DNA from: Roseiarcus sp963820795 | GTDB taxonomy: Bacteria; Pseudomonadota; Alphaproteobacteria; Rhizobiales; Beijerinckiaceae | Reading direction: 5' to 3' | DNA: 64,000 nt | Assembly: GCA_963820795.1 (NCBI GenBank) | Contig: CAWGBJ010000016.1 | Coordinates: 1-64,000, forward strand | Shown: piece by piece, positions 33,976 to 42,106 of the stretch | How the letters are laid out: every line of letters begins with the position of its first letter | Numbering within the stretch: position 1 is the first letter of the stretch | Translations under genes and position numbers: made by a program | The notes under the pieces: model-generated | Databases searched by the model: none | Told to the model about the DNA's origin: nothing | What the model saw: the letters and a program-made list of their open reading frames with translations, nothing else

Positions 33976-35550
33976 ATGCTTGAACTGCGCAAGGACATTT
34001 TCGCCGACGAGCGCGACGACAACCTGAAGGAGATCGGCAAGCCGACGCAACGGCAGGACATGCTCGGCCATGTCACCGCGACGTCGACCTTCTTCAACGA
34101 TCACCAGCTGCAGGGCATGCTGCATCTCAAGGTATTGCGGAGCCCCCATTCGCACGCGCGCATCCGCCGGATCGACACGAGCGAGGCCGACCGGCATCCG
34201 GGCGTCCGCCGGATCATTCGCGGCGCCGACGTGCCGCTGAACCTGAACACCCTGCTCAGTCTTATCAATTTCGGCAAGGACGACGAACCGACGCTGGCGG
34301 TCGACAAGGTGCGCTACAAGGGCGAGCCGATCCTCGCCGTCGTCGCCGACAGCCAGCGCGAGGCGTTCGAGGCGCTAAGCAAGATCCGCGTCGATTACGA
34401 TCCCCTGCCGGCCGTCTTCGACGTCGAGGAGGCGCTGAAGCCGGGCGCGCCGGTGATCAACGAGACCTATCCGACCAACAAGTTCATCTATCACGATGTC
34501 TACGATCATCAGAAGCTGCGCTTCGGCGATGTCGAGCGCGGCTTCTCCGAGGCGGACCATATTCTCGAGCAGCGCTACCAGATGTCGCCGATCGAGCATG
34601 CGCCGACCGAGACCAACGGCTCGATCGCGGCGCCCGAGACCAACGGCCGCTTCATCGTCTACACTTCGACGCAAGCGCTGTTCTTTTCGCTCGACACCTG
34701 CGCAAAGATCCTCGACGTGCCGTCCAACAAACTTCATTTCGTCGGCGGCACGGTGGGCGGCGGCTTCGGCGGCAAGGTCGACACGGTGACCGAGCCGCTG
34801 TCAATTCTCGGCGCGATGCTGACCGGAAGGCCGGTGCGCTACGTCATCGGCCGCGAGGAGGAGATGCAATATTGCGCCCCGCGCGGCGCCGAGCGCATCT
34901 TCATCAAGGACGGCGTGTCGCGCGACGGACGGATTTTGGCGCGCCAGTTCCGCTGCTACTTCGACAGCGGCGCTTATACGCGTCTGTCGAGCTACGCCGC
35001 CGTCAAATGCGCGGCGCACCTGCCCGGTCCGTACACCATCCCCAACGTCCACGCCGACGTCTACTGCGTCTTTACCAACCGCGTCCCGGCGACGGCGATG
35101 CGCGGCTTCGGCGTGACCGCGGTCGATTTCGCCATTGAATGCCAGATGGACAAGCTCGCCCATCTCGTCAGCATGGACCCGATGGAATTCAGGCTCCTCA
35201 ACGCCTATCGGGACGGCGACATGAAGGCGCATCGGCGGGAAGCGAAGAACACCGCCCTGATCGAATGCGTGCAGGTTGCGGCGGAGAAGGCCAAATGGCC
35301 GATCCGGGACGAGTTCAAGCGCATGTCGTCGCGCAAGGACGGCGGCGGCGCGCGCGGCGCCATCCCCCCGACGCCGCGCGACTCCCCGCCTGCTCAACGC
35401 CCGGCGGCCCAGCAGCGCACGACCTACGATCGGCCGATCGCCCCGCCGCCGGCGGCTCCCCCGCGTCCGCCGTCGCCTCCCGCCCCGGCTGCGGCGGCAT
35501 CGACGCACGGGGCGACGCGATTTTCCTCGGTCTTCGGCAGGAGGCGGTGA
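33976..35550 (+). CDS. molybdenum hydroxylase large subunit, N-terminal polypeptide
   Basis: A 524-residue protein covering only the first part of an XDH/CoxL-type large subunit. The a/b hammerhead domain is at residues 15-140 (TQRQDMLGHVTATSTFF, LKVLRSPHSHARIRRID, KVRYKGEPILAVVAD). The first molybdopterin-binding domain has HFVGGTVGGGFGGK near residue 255 and TNRVPATAMRGFGVTAVDFAIE near residue 368. After about residue 450 it changes to a Pro/Ala/Arg-rich low-complexity tail of some 70 residues and stops. The remainder of the subunit is a separate gene two bases later. The second Moco domain, with the catalytic glutamate, is therefore on the partner chain. Split large subunits are known in nicotinate dehydrogenase of Eubacterium barkeri. 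Confidence 0.85.
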   Translation: MLELRKDIFADERDDNLKEIGKPTQRQDMLGHVTATSTFFNDHQLQGMLHLKVLRSPHSHARIRRIDTSEADRHPGVRRIIRGADVPLNLNTLLSLINFGKDDEPTLAVDKVRYKGEPILAVVADSQREAFEALSKIRVDYDPLPAVFDVEEALKPGAPVINETYPTNKFIYHDVYDHQKLRFGDVERGFSEADHILEQRYQMSPIEHAPTETNGSIAAPETNGRFIVYTSTQALFFSLDTCAKILDVPSNKLHFVGGTVGGGFGGKVDTVTEPLSILGAMLTGRPVRYVIGREEEMQYCAPRGAERIFIKDGVSRDGRILARQFRCYFDSGAYTRLSSYAAVKCAAHLPGPYTIPNVHADVYCVFTNRVPATAMRGFGVTAVDFAIECQMDKLAHLVSMDPMEFRLLNAYRDGDMKAHRREAKNTALIECVQVAAEKAKWPIRDEFKRMSSRKDGGGARGAIPPTPRDSPPAQRPAAQQRTTYDRPIAPPPAAPPRPPSPPAPAAAASTHGATRFSSVFGRRR

Positions 35551-35551
35551 C

Positions 35552-36574
35552 ATGGCGAAGCTTCGCGGGCGCGGCATGGCCTCGATCAACTACCCCATCG
35601 GGATGAATCTCGGCGGCGACCCGAGTCAGGCGCTGGTCCATTCCAATCCGAGCGGCAAGTTCACCGTCGCGCTCTCCTCGATCGATCTCGGCCAGGGGAT
35701 GAAATCGGTGACCCGGCAGATCTGCGCCGAAACGCTGGGGGTTCCGGTCGAGGACGTCTATGTCGACACCGCCGATTCCGACACCGGGCCGCATTGCATG
35801 GGCAGTTTCGCCTCACGCGGCACGCACCGCGTCGGCAACGCCGTGGCGGCAGCGGCGCGTGAAGCCCGCGCCGTGATGATGGAGGCGGCGGCCGAGGAAC
35901 TCGAGGTCAATGTCGCCGACCTCGAAACGGACGGGCGCGGCGCCATCCATGTCAAGGGCGCGCCGCACCGTTCGATTTCGACCAAGGATGTCGCCATAGC
36001 GGCCCAGTTCAAGCAAGGGCGGACGATTTCCGGGCGCGGCATTTTCCTCGTGCCGCTGTCTTCGGTCGATCCCGAGACAGGGGAGATGTCGCCCGCGACC
36101 TGTTACGCACACGCCTGCCTCGTAGCCGAGGTCGAGGTCGACGACGAGACGGGCGAAGTCGCAATGGTCCGGATGGACAGCGCCTACGAACTGGGGCGGG
36201 CGTTGAACCCGAAGCTGGTCGAGCAGCAACTCGTCGGCGGCGCCTGGATGGGGGTCAGCCACGCGCTCTATGAAACGCCCGAGCCCTATTATCCCGATCC
36301 CGCTCACGGTCCCCGCGACTTCGTCGAATATCTGATGCCGGGCCCGGGCGACATCTGCCCGCACGACATCGCCGTACTCGAACGTCCCGCCGCCGATGGT
36401 CCGTTCGGCGCCAAGGGCCCGGGCGAGATGTGCGCCAATCCCGTGCTTCCGGCGGTCGCCAACGCCATCTTCAACGCGGTCGGCGTGCGCATCGACGAAC
36501 TGCCGATCACGCCGGAAAAGGTGCTCCGCGCGATCAGGGCGCAGGGCGGCGCCCGCCCGCAGCCGCGTCGCTGA
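35552..36574 (+). CDS. molybdenum hydroxylase large subunit, C-terminal polypeptide
   Basis: A 340-residue protein equal to the second molybdopterin-binding domain of XDH/CoxL-type large subunits: GDPSQALVHSNPSGKFTVALSSIDLGQGMKSVTRQICAETLG (key piece IDLGQGMKSV), SDTGPHCMGSFASRGTHRVGNAV, the SAYELGRALNPKLVEQQLVGG region and the catalytic-glutamate motif FGAKGPGEM near residue 280. It has its own ATG and a perfect AGGAGG ribosome-binding site eight bases upstream, placed inside the end of the previous gene. A dedicated ribosome-binding site argues that the split is functional, not a recent frameshift. It must associate with the N-terminal chain to make an active site. Confidence 0.85.
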   Translation: MAKLRGRGMASINYPIGMNLGGDPSQALVHSNPSGKFTVALSSIDLGQGMKSVTRQICAETLGVPVEDVYVDTADSDTGPHCMGSFASRGTHRVGNAVAAAAREARAVMMEAAAEELEVNVADLETDGRGAIHVKGAPHRSISTKDVAIAAQFKQGRTISGRGIFLVPLSSVDPETGEMSPATCYAHACLVAEVEVDDETGEVAMVRMDSAYELGRALNPKLVEQQLVGGAWMGVSHALYETPEPYYPDPAHGPRDFVEYLMPGPGDICPHDIAVLERPAADGPFGAKGPGEMCANPVLPAVANAIFNAVGVRIDELPITPEKVLRAIRAQGGARPQPRR

Positions 36575-36581
36575 GGCGCCG

Positions 36582-37463
36582 ATGGCGGTAAGGGCGAATA
36601 TCGTCGGCATCGACAGTCCGGAGGCGCTCGAGAAGGCGCTCCGGGCGGCCTATTATCTCGCCGACGAGGGACTGGCGACTGCGGCCTATCTGGCGCTGGC
36701 GCTCGGAAAGCCGCTGCTTCTCGAGGGATCGCCTGGCGTCGGCAAGACCGAAGCCGCCAAGGCGGTCGCGGCCGTGCTGGCGCGCCGCCTGATCCGCCTC
36801 CAGTGCTACGAGGGCATCGATGCGTCGGCGGCGCTTTACGAATGGAACTATCCCCGCCAGATGCTGGCGATCCGCCAGGCGGGCGACCAGAGCATCGACA
36901 TTTACGGCGAGCCGTTTCTGATCGAACGGCCGATGCTGGCCGCGCTGCGCGCCCCGGACTTGTCCGTGCTGCTGATCGACGAAATCGATCGCTCGGACCA
37001 GGAATTCGAGGCCTTCTTGCTGGAGTTCCTGTCGGACTTCCAGATTTCGATTCCCGAGCGCGGCACCTTGCGCGCCCTCGAACGGCCGGTGGTGATCCTG
37101 ACCTCCAATCGCACGCGCGACCTGCACGAGGCGCTGCGCCGCCGCTGCGTCTATCACTGGATCGACTATCCGACGGCAGAACGCGAAGCGCGCATCGTGA
37201 TGATGCGCGCCTCCAGCGTCGCTGAGACGACCGCGCGCGCGGTGGTGGCTGCCGTCGGCAAATTGCGTCGGGAGCCGTTGAGCAAGGCGCCGGGCATCGC
37301 CGAAGCGATCGATTGGGCGGAGGCCGCGACGCTTCTCAACCGCGGCGGAGCGCGCTGGCCGGAGGCGTTCAAACGCTCGATCGGCGTCGCGCTGAAGGAT
37401 GAAGAGGACCTCGCCTACGTCTCCGGCCGCCTCGACGCGATCATCGCCGAGGCCGCCGCATGA
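36582..37463 (+). CDS. MoxR-type AAA+ ATPase (CoxD-like)
   Basis: A 293-residue AAA+ protein: Walker A LLLEGSPGVGKTEAAK (about residues 46-61), ALYEWNYPRQMLAIR, Walker B LSVLLIDEIDRSDQEFEAFLLEFL, sensor 1 VVILTSNRTRDL and sensor 2 region RRRCVYHWIDYP. CoxD-type MoxR ATPases help install the active-site metal/sulfur of CO dehydrogenase together with a VWA partner (CoxE). Here it sits directly behind a molybdenum hydroxylase and overlaps a VWA gene by four bases. A maturation role for this hydroxylase is the natural inference. Confidence 0.9.
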   Translation: MAVRANIVGIDSPEALEKALRAAYYLADEGLATAAYLALALGKPLLLEGSPGVGKTEAAKAVAAVLARRLIRLQCYEGIDASAALYEWNYPRQMLAIRQAGDQSIDIYGEPFLIERPMLAALRAPDLSVLLIDEIDRSDQEFEAFLLEFLSDFQISIPERGTLRALERPVVILTSNRTRDLHEALRRRCVYHWIDYPTAEREARIVMMRASSVAETTARAVVAAVGKLRREPLSKAPGIAEAIDWAEAATLLNRGGARWPEAFKRSIGVALKDEEDLAYVSGRLDAIIAEAAA

Positions 37464-38580
37464 GCGATAGCGACGCGATCCCGCGCGCGGTCCGGCCTTT
37501 TCTCGCCTTCGTCACACGTCTGCGCGCGCATGGCTTCATGATCGCGCCGGAACAGACGATGGCGTTCCTGTCGGCGATTTCGCTTCTCGGGACCGCGCGA
37601 TCATCGAGGATATCCGTCAGGCCGGCCTCGCGACCCTGGCGCCGCCGCGCGAGCGCCATGCGGTATACGATCTCGTCTTTCGCGCCCACTTCCTCGGCGA
37701 GGATGCGCCCGCGCTCGGCGAAGGCGAGCAGGAGGAAACGGTCCGCGTTCAGGAAGAACGCCAGGGCGAGGACGAGTTTCCGGAGGCGGACGACGTCAAT
37801 GAGACGGGCGAGGCGGCGACCCGCGCCGAGGCCCTCGTCCAGCGGCGCTTCGGTCGGGCGGTCGCCGACGATCCGCTGCGCCGTCTCGGCCGCGAGGCGG
37901 GCCGGCGGTTGCCGCGGCGGCGGAGCTACCGCCGGATGCGCAGCCGCCGCGGACCCGTCGTCGACCTTCGCCGCACGTTGCGCGATGCGGTGCGCAACGA
38001 CGGCGAAGTCATCAAGCTTTCGCGGCTCAAGCGCCGGGCGCGGGCGCGGAAGCTTCTCCTGCTGATCGACGTCTCCGGCTCGATGAAGGCGCGAACCGAG
38101 GACAATCTGCGTCTGGCGCATGCTCTGGCGCAAGCGGCGCCGCGCGTCGAAACCTTCACCTTCGGCACGAGGCTCACGCGGATAACCCGGCCGATGCGGC
38201 TCAAGCGACGCGAGCAGGCTCTCGCCGCGGCGGCTCAGGTCGTCAGGGATTTCGACGGGGGAACCCGGATCGGCGAAGCGCTGCAGGCCTTCCTCGCCGT
38301 GCCGAGATTTGCCGGATACGCCCGCGGCGCCGTGACCCTGGTTGTTTCAGACGGGCTCGAGCGCGGCGATCCGGCGGCGCTCGTCGACGCGGTGGCGAAG
38401 CTGTCGCGCCGGGCCTGGCGGCTGAGCTGGTTGACCCCGCTCGCCAGAGGCAGGAACTTCAAGCCGGCGACCGAGGCGCTGATCGCCATCTCGCGCTCCG
38501 TCGACGACATGGTCGACGGCGGTTCGACCGCGGCGATCGTCGACCATATGCTGACTCTGGCGCGAAAGAGGGCGGCGTGA
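37460..38580 (+). CDS. VWA-domain protein (CoxE-like), one frameshift near 37592
   Basis: ATG 37460 overlaps the MoxR stop. The first 45 residues (SDSDAIPRAVRPFLAFVTRLRAHGF) are in one frame. The rest continues after a single missing base in a G-run near 37592: DRAIIEDIRQAGLATLAPPRERHAVYDLVFRAHFLGED, an acidic stretch, an arginine-rich segment, then the VWA domain LLLLIDVSGSMKARTEDNL (MIDAS DxSxS motif) through VTLVVSDGLERGDP. CoxE-like proteins work with MoxR ATPases as metal-dependent adaptors. Everything else in the gene is conserved, so a read error is as likely as a real mutation. Confidence 0.8.
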
Positions 38581-39467
38581 TCCCGATCGTCGACGCCCAC
38601 CACCATATCTGGCGAAAGATCGATCTGCCGTGGCTCGACGGTCCGATGCAGCCACGGATCTTCGGGCCGTACGAGCCGATCCGGCGCGACTATACGATTG
38701 ACGAATACCGCTCCGACATTGCGGCCTCAAATGTCGTCAAGTCGGTGTACGTGCAGACCAACTGGCCGCGCGAGCGCTTCGAGGACGAGGCCGCCTGGGT
38801 GCAGAAGACCGCCGCCGCGACCGGCTGGCCGCACGCCATCGTCGCCTACGCCGATTTCTCGAGCGGCGACGTTCGCCCGCAGCTCGATCGTCTGGCGCGC
38901 TACGACCTGGTGCGTGGCGCGCGCATGCAGTTGCACTGGCATGAGAATCCGCTGTACCGGTTCGCCGCGCGGGCGGACCTCCCGATAGATCCCGCGATCC
39001 GCCGCAACGTCGGCCGTCTCGCCGATTATGGCTGGAGCTTCGATCTCCAGGTGTTCGCGAAACAGATGGCGGATGCGGCGGAACTTGCCGAATCCGCGCC
39101 GAAGGTGACCTTCGTGCTGCAGCACGCCGGGATGCTCGAGGACCTGTCGCAGGGGGGCCGCTCGGAGTGGCGCGCCGGCATGGTGCGTCTCGCCGCCTGT
39201 CCGAACGTCGTCACGAAGCTTTCGGGGCTCGGCACGTTCCTGCACCGAAACGATCCCGTTCATATCCGCAAGGTCATGCGCGAGACCGTCGGGATCTTCG
39301 GCGCCGAGCGATGCCTGTTCGGCTCGAACTTCCCGATCGAGAAGCTGTGGACGTCATACAGCGCGCTCGTCGGCGCGTATCTCGAAGCCGCCCGCTCCTT
39401 TTCGCCGCGCGAGCAGGAAGCGATCTTTCACGACACCGCCATGCGGGTCTACCGCATCAACGCATAA
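38577..39467 (+). CDS. amidohydrolase_2 family hydrolase/lactonase
   Basis: A 296-residue TIM-barrel metal hydrolase of the Amidohydro_2 family. Motifs are IVDAHHHIWRK (H-x-H, residues 4-14), VKSVYVQTNWPRERFEDEAAWV, ARMQLHWHENPLYRF, VTFVLQHAGM and the C-terminal ERCLFGSNFPIEKL (metal Asp replaced by the N/F context typical of the lactonase branch). Relatives include L-fuconolactonase and 2-pyrone-4,6-dicarboxylate lactonase. Ring or lactone hydrolysis after the molybdenum-hydroxylase step would fit. Start GTG 38577 overlaps the VWA stop (GTGA). Confidence 0.8.
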   Translation: MIPIVDAHHHIWRKIDLPWLDGPMQPRIFGPYEPIRRDYTIDEYRSDIAASNVVKSVYVQTNWPRERFEDEAAWVQKTAAATGWPHAIVAYADFSSGDVRPQLDRLARYDLVRGARMQLHWHENPLYRFAARADLPIDPAIRRNVGRLADYGWSFDLQVFAKQMADAAELAESAPKVTFVLQHAGMLEDLSQGGRSEWRAGMVRLAACPNVVTKLSGLGTFLHRNDPVHIRKVMRETVGIFGAERCLFGSNFPIEKLWTSYSALVGAYLEAARSFSPREQEAIFHDTAMRVYRINA

Positions 39468-39502
39468 GGGCGGCGGCCCTTAATACGCGAGGGGAGGACA
39501 AA

Positions 39503-40352
39503 GTGCCGCTGGAAATCAGGATCCTCGACTATGGCGACATCGAACTCGAGTTCGAGCTTTCTTGTGCTCGGGCGCGATTGCGGCCGCACCCGGCGCGTGC
39601 CGACGCTCGGCTTCCTGATCCTCGGCGGCGACTATCCGGTCCTCGTCGACACCGGATATCGCTCGAACCAGATCATGGAGACCCTCGGCATGCGCGGGCT
39701 GCAATACCATGAGAACATGATCGAGAATCAGCTCTCCAGACATGGCGTCCGCATGGGCGACATCCGTTTTGTCGCCCACACGCATCTGCACATCGACCAT
39801 GCCGGCAAGGATGACCTCTTTCCGATGAACACGACCGTCGTCGTCAACCGGCGCGAACTCGAATATTCCGTCTCGGGCCTCATGCATCCGCAATATCCGG
39901 CGCCCGACATCAAGCACCTGATCGACCGGCTGCACACGAAGGGCGCGCTGCGCTTCCTCGACCTCGATGTCACCGGCCCGGTCGAGCTCATCCCCGGCGT
40001 CCATTGCGAGGCGGCGAACGCCCATACCGAGGGCTCGATGAACGTCCACGTCCACACCGCCGAAGGCGTGGCGACGATCTGCGGCGACGTCATCTACGAC
40101 ATCCACGACCAGGTCATCGAGCCGTTCCGCCAGATTCACGACGGCGAGCCGCAAACGACCGGCAACCACGGCGGGTCGAAGCGGGCCGAGAAGGGCGCCA
40201 TCAAGAAAGTGCTCAACAACGCGCGTTTCATACTGCCGGTGCACGACCGGCCGGCGCGGATCGATCGCGGCGCCGTCGTCGCCCGCCTGCACGATCAGGT
40301 GCCCGGACCCGTCGTGCAGAGCGTGCCCAAGCGCAACTGGTTCCCGATGTAG
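39503..40352 (+). CDS. metallo-beta-lactamase-fold hydrolase, one frameshift near 39553
   Basis: The first residues VPLEIRILDYGDIELE come from GTG 39503, which has a GGGGAGGA ribosome-binding site. The rest is shifted by one base, and an extra T near 39553 explains it. The body is a classic MBL fold: SSFLVLGRDCGRTRRVPTLGFLILGGDYPVLVDTGY, HTHLHIDHAG (H-x-H-x-D-H zinc motif), GVHCEAANAHTEGSMNVHV, ICGDVIYD and RFILPVHDRPA. The arrangement resembles N-acyl-homoserine-lactonase and related hydrolases; a lactone or cyclic-amide substrate fits the neighbours. Probably a sequence error rather than a dead gene, as the remainder is well kept. Confidence 0.8.
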
Positions 40353-40378
40353 CCCCTTCCGCAGCGAGCGCCCCCAAG

Positions 40379-41971
40379 ATGACTCATACGACGATGCGTC
40401 CGGAATTCGAGGACCTCATCGACCCCTACGCCCCGGTCGGGCAGGTGGGCACGGGCTTCACCTTCACCGAGGGGCCGATATGGCGCCCGATCGACCGCTA
40501 TCTCCTCTTCTCCGACATGCCGGCCGACGTGCGCCGGCGATGGGATCCGGAGCGGGGCGTGAGCGAGGTCAAGCGACCGTCGAACAAGTGCAACGGCATG
40601 ACCTACGACGCGGATCTCAATCTGATCGTTTGCGAGCACGCGACCTCTTCGCTCATCCGCGAACGCCCCGACGGCCGGCGCGAGGTTCTCGCTTCGCATT
40701 TCGAGGGCCAGGAGCTGAACAGCCCGAACGATGTCTGCGTGCGCTCCGACGGCTCGATCTATTTTTCCGATCCATGGTACGGACGGATGCCGGGCTTTGG
40801 AGTTGAACGGCCACGGCAGCTTGGATTTCAGGGCGTCTATCGCGTGCCGCCGGGCGGCGGGCCGCCGCAGCTCCTGGTCGACAGGTACGTGTTCGACCAG
40901 CCGAACGGCCTCTGCTTCTCGCCCGACGAGAAGCTTCTCTACGTCAACGACACCGTCCAGACGCTGATCCGCGTGTTCGACGTCGCCGCCGACGGTTCGC
41001 TGTCGAACGGGCGGATCTTCGCCACCGGCATTCGCTCTTCGCTCGAGCCTGGCGTGCCTGACGGCATGAAGTGCGACCAGCGCGGCAATGTCTGGGTCAC
41101 CGCGCCGGGCGGCATCTGGGTCTATGCGCCGAACGGCGACCTTTTGGGCAAGGTGCGCGTGCCCGAACTCGTCGCCAACCTCGCCTGGGGCGGCGACGAC
41201 TTTCGCACCCTCTTCATGACCGCGACGCACTCGGTCTATCGGCTGGCGACGAAAGTCGGGCCGCGCCGCGAGCCCTACATGTCGGCGTCCGCCGGATCGC
41301 GGCCGGCCCCGGCGTCGGGCGATGGGCGCGCGACGTCCGCCGCTGCGCCGGCGCCGCTGGCCAAGGACCTGACGCTCGATCCGCGCCGCTGCGCCCTCAT
41401 CATCCAGGATATGCAGAACGACGTCATCAGCGAGGGCGGCGCCTTCGCCGCCTCCGGCGCGCCGGCGCACGCCCGCTCGCAGCGGGTCGTCGAGAACGTG
41501 CGGCGGCTGGCGACGGCGGCGCGGGCGCGCGGCGTCGCCGTCATCCATGTCTGGTTCGTTGTCGAGCCGGGCGCGCCGGGACTGACCCTCAACGCGCCGC
41601 TCTTCGAGGGGGTCGCCGACAACAAGGCGATGGTCCGCGGCGGCTGGGGCGCCGCGCCGGTCGCCGGTCTCGAGCCCGAGCCGGGGGATTTCATCGTCGA
41701 GAAGATGCGCATGAGCGCCTGGGAGGGCACCAGGCTGGAGACGATCCTGAAGAGCGCCGGCCGCGACATGATCATCAACACCGGCGCCTGGACGAACATG
41801 TCGGTCGAGCACACCGCTCGCACCGGCGCCGACAAGGGTTATTTCATGATCGTGCCGGAAGACTGCTGCTCGACCATGAACCCGGAATGGCACAATGCGG
41901 CGATCAACTTCGCGCTGCAGAACGTCTCGGTCGTCACCAACGCCGACGCGGTGATCCACGCGCTGGGCTGA
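40379..41971 (+). CDS. SMP-30/gluconolactonase fused to an isochorismatase-like cysteine hydrolase
   Basis: A 530-residue fusion. Residues 10-300 are a six-bladed SMP-30/gluconolactonase domain: GFTFTEGPIWRPIDRYLLFSD, KCNGMTYD, ELNSPNDVCVRSDGSIYFSDPWYG, DQPNGLCFSPDEKLLYVNDT and GVPDGMKCDQRGNVWVTAP; the Glu, Asn and Asp metal ligands are there. A 35-residue Ala/Pro linker leads to the isochorismatase-like domain (about 325-530): LIIQDMQND (catalytic Asp), EKMRMSAWEGT (catalytic Lys) and TGAWTNMSVEHTARTGAD. In the last motif the usual nucleophilic cysteine (TNVCVE-type) reads serine. Lactone opening followed by amide or enol-ether hydrolysis is a reasonable guess. Last gene of the 25-kb cluster. 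Confidence 0.8.
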   Translation: MTHTTMRPEFEDLIDPYAPVGQVGTGFTFTEGPIWRPIDRYLLFSDMPADVRRRWDPERGVSEVKRPSNKCNGMTYDADLNLIVCEHATSSLIRERPDGRREVLASHFEGQELNSPNDVCVRSDGSIYFSDPWYGRMPGFGVERPRQLGFQGVYRVPPGGGPPQLLVDRYVFDQPNGLCFSPDEKLLYVNDTVQTLIRVFDVAADGSLSNGRIFATGIRSSLEPGVPDGMKCDQRGNVWVTAPGGIWVYAPNGDLLGKVRVPELVANLAWGGDDFRTLFMTATHSVYRLATKVGPRREPYMSASAGSRPAPASGDGRATSAAAPAPLAKDLTLDPRRCALIIQDMQNDVISEGGAFAASGAPAHARSQRVVENVRRLATAARARGVAVIHVWFVVEPGAPGLTLNAPLFEGVADNKAMVRGGWGAAPVAGLEPEPGDFIVEKMRMSAWEGTRLETILKSAGRDMIINTGAWTNMSVEHTARTGADKGYFMIVPEDCCSTMNPEWHNAAINFALQNVSVVTNADAVIHALG

Positions 41972-42106
41972 CGAGACCTGGCGCATCCTCATCTTCCTTC
42001 GGCCCGAGAAATCGGCTAGCGCGCTTCCTATATCCTCTGGACCGGCGTCGACGCGGGGCCGCCGCCCTGCGGCTTCCGTCAACCCCCCAAAGGCGGGAAA
42101 ATCGCA

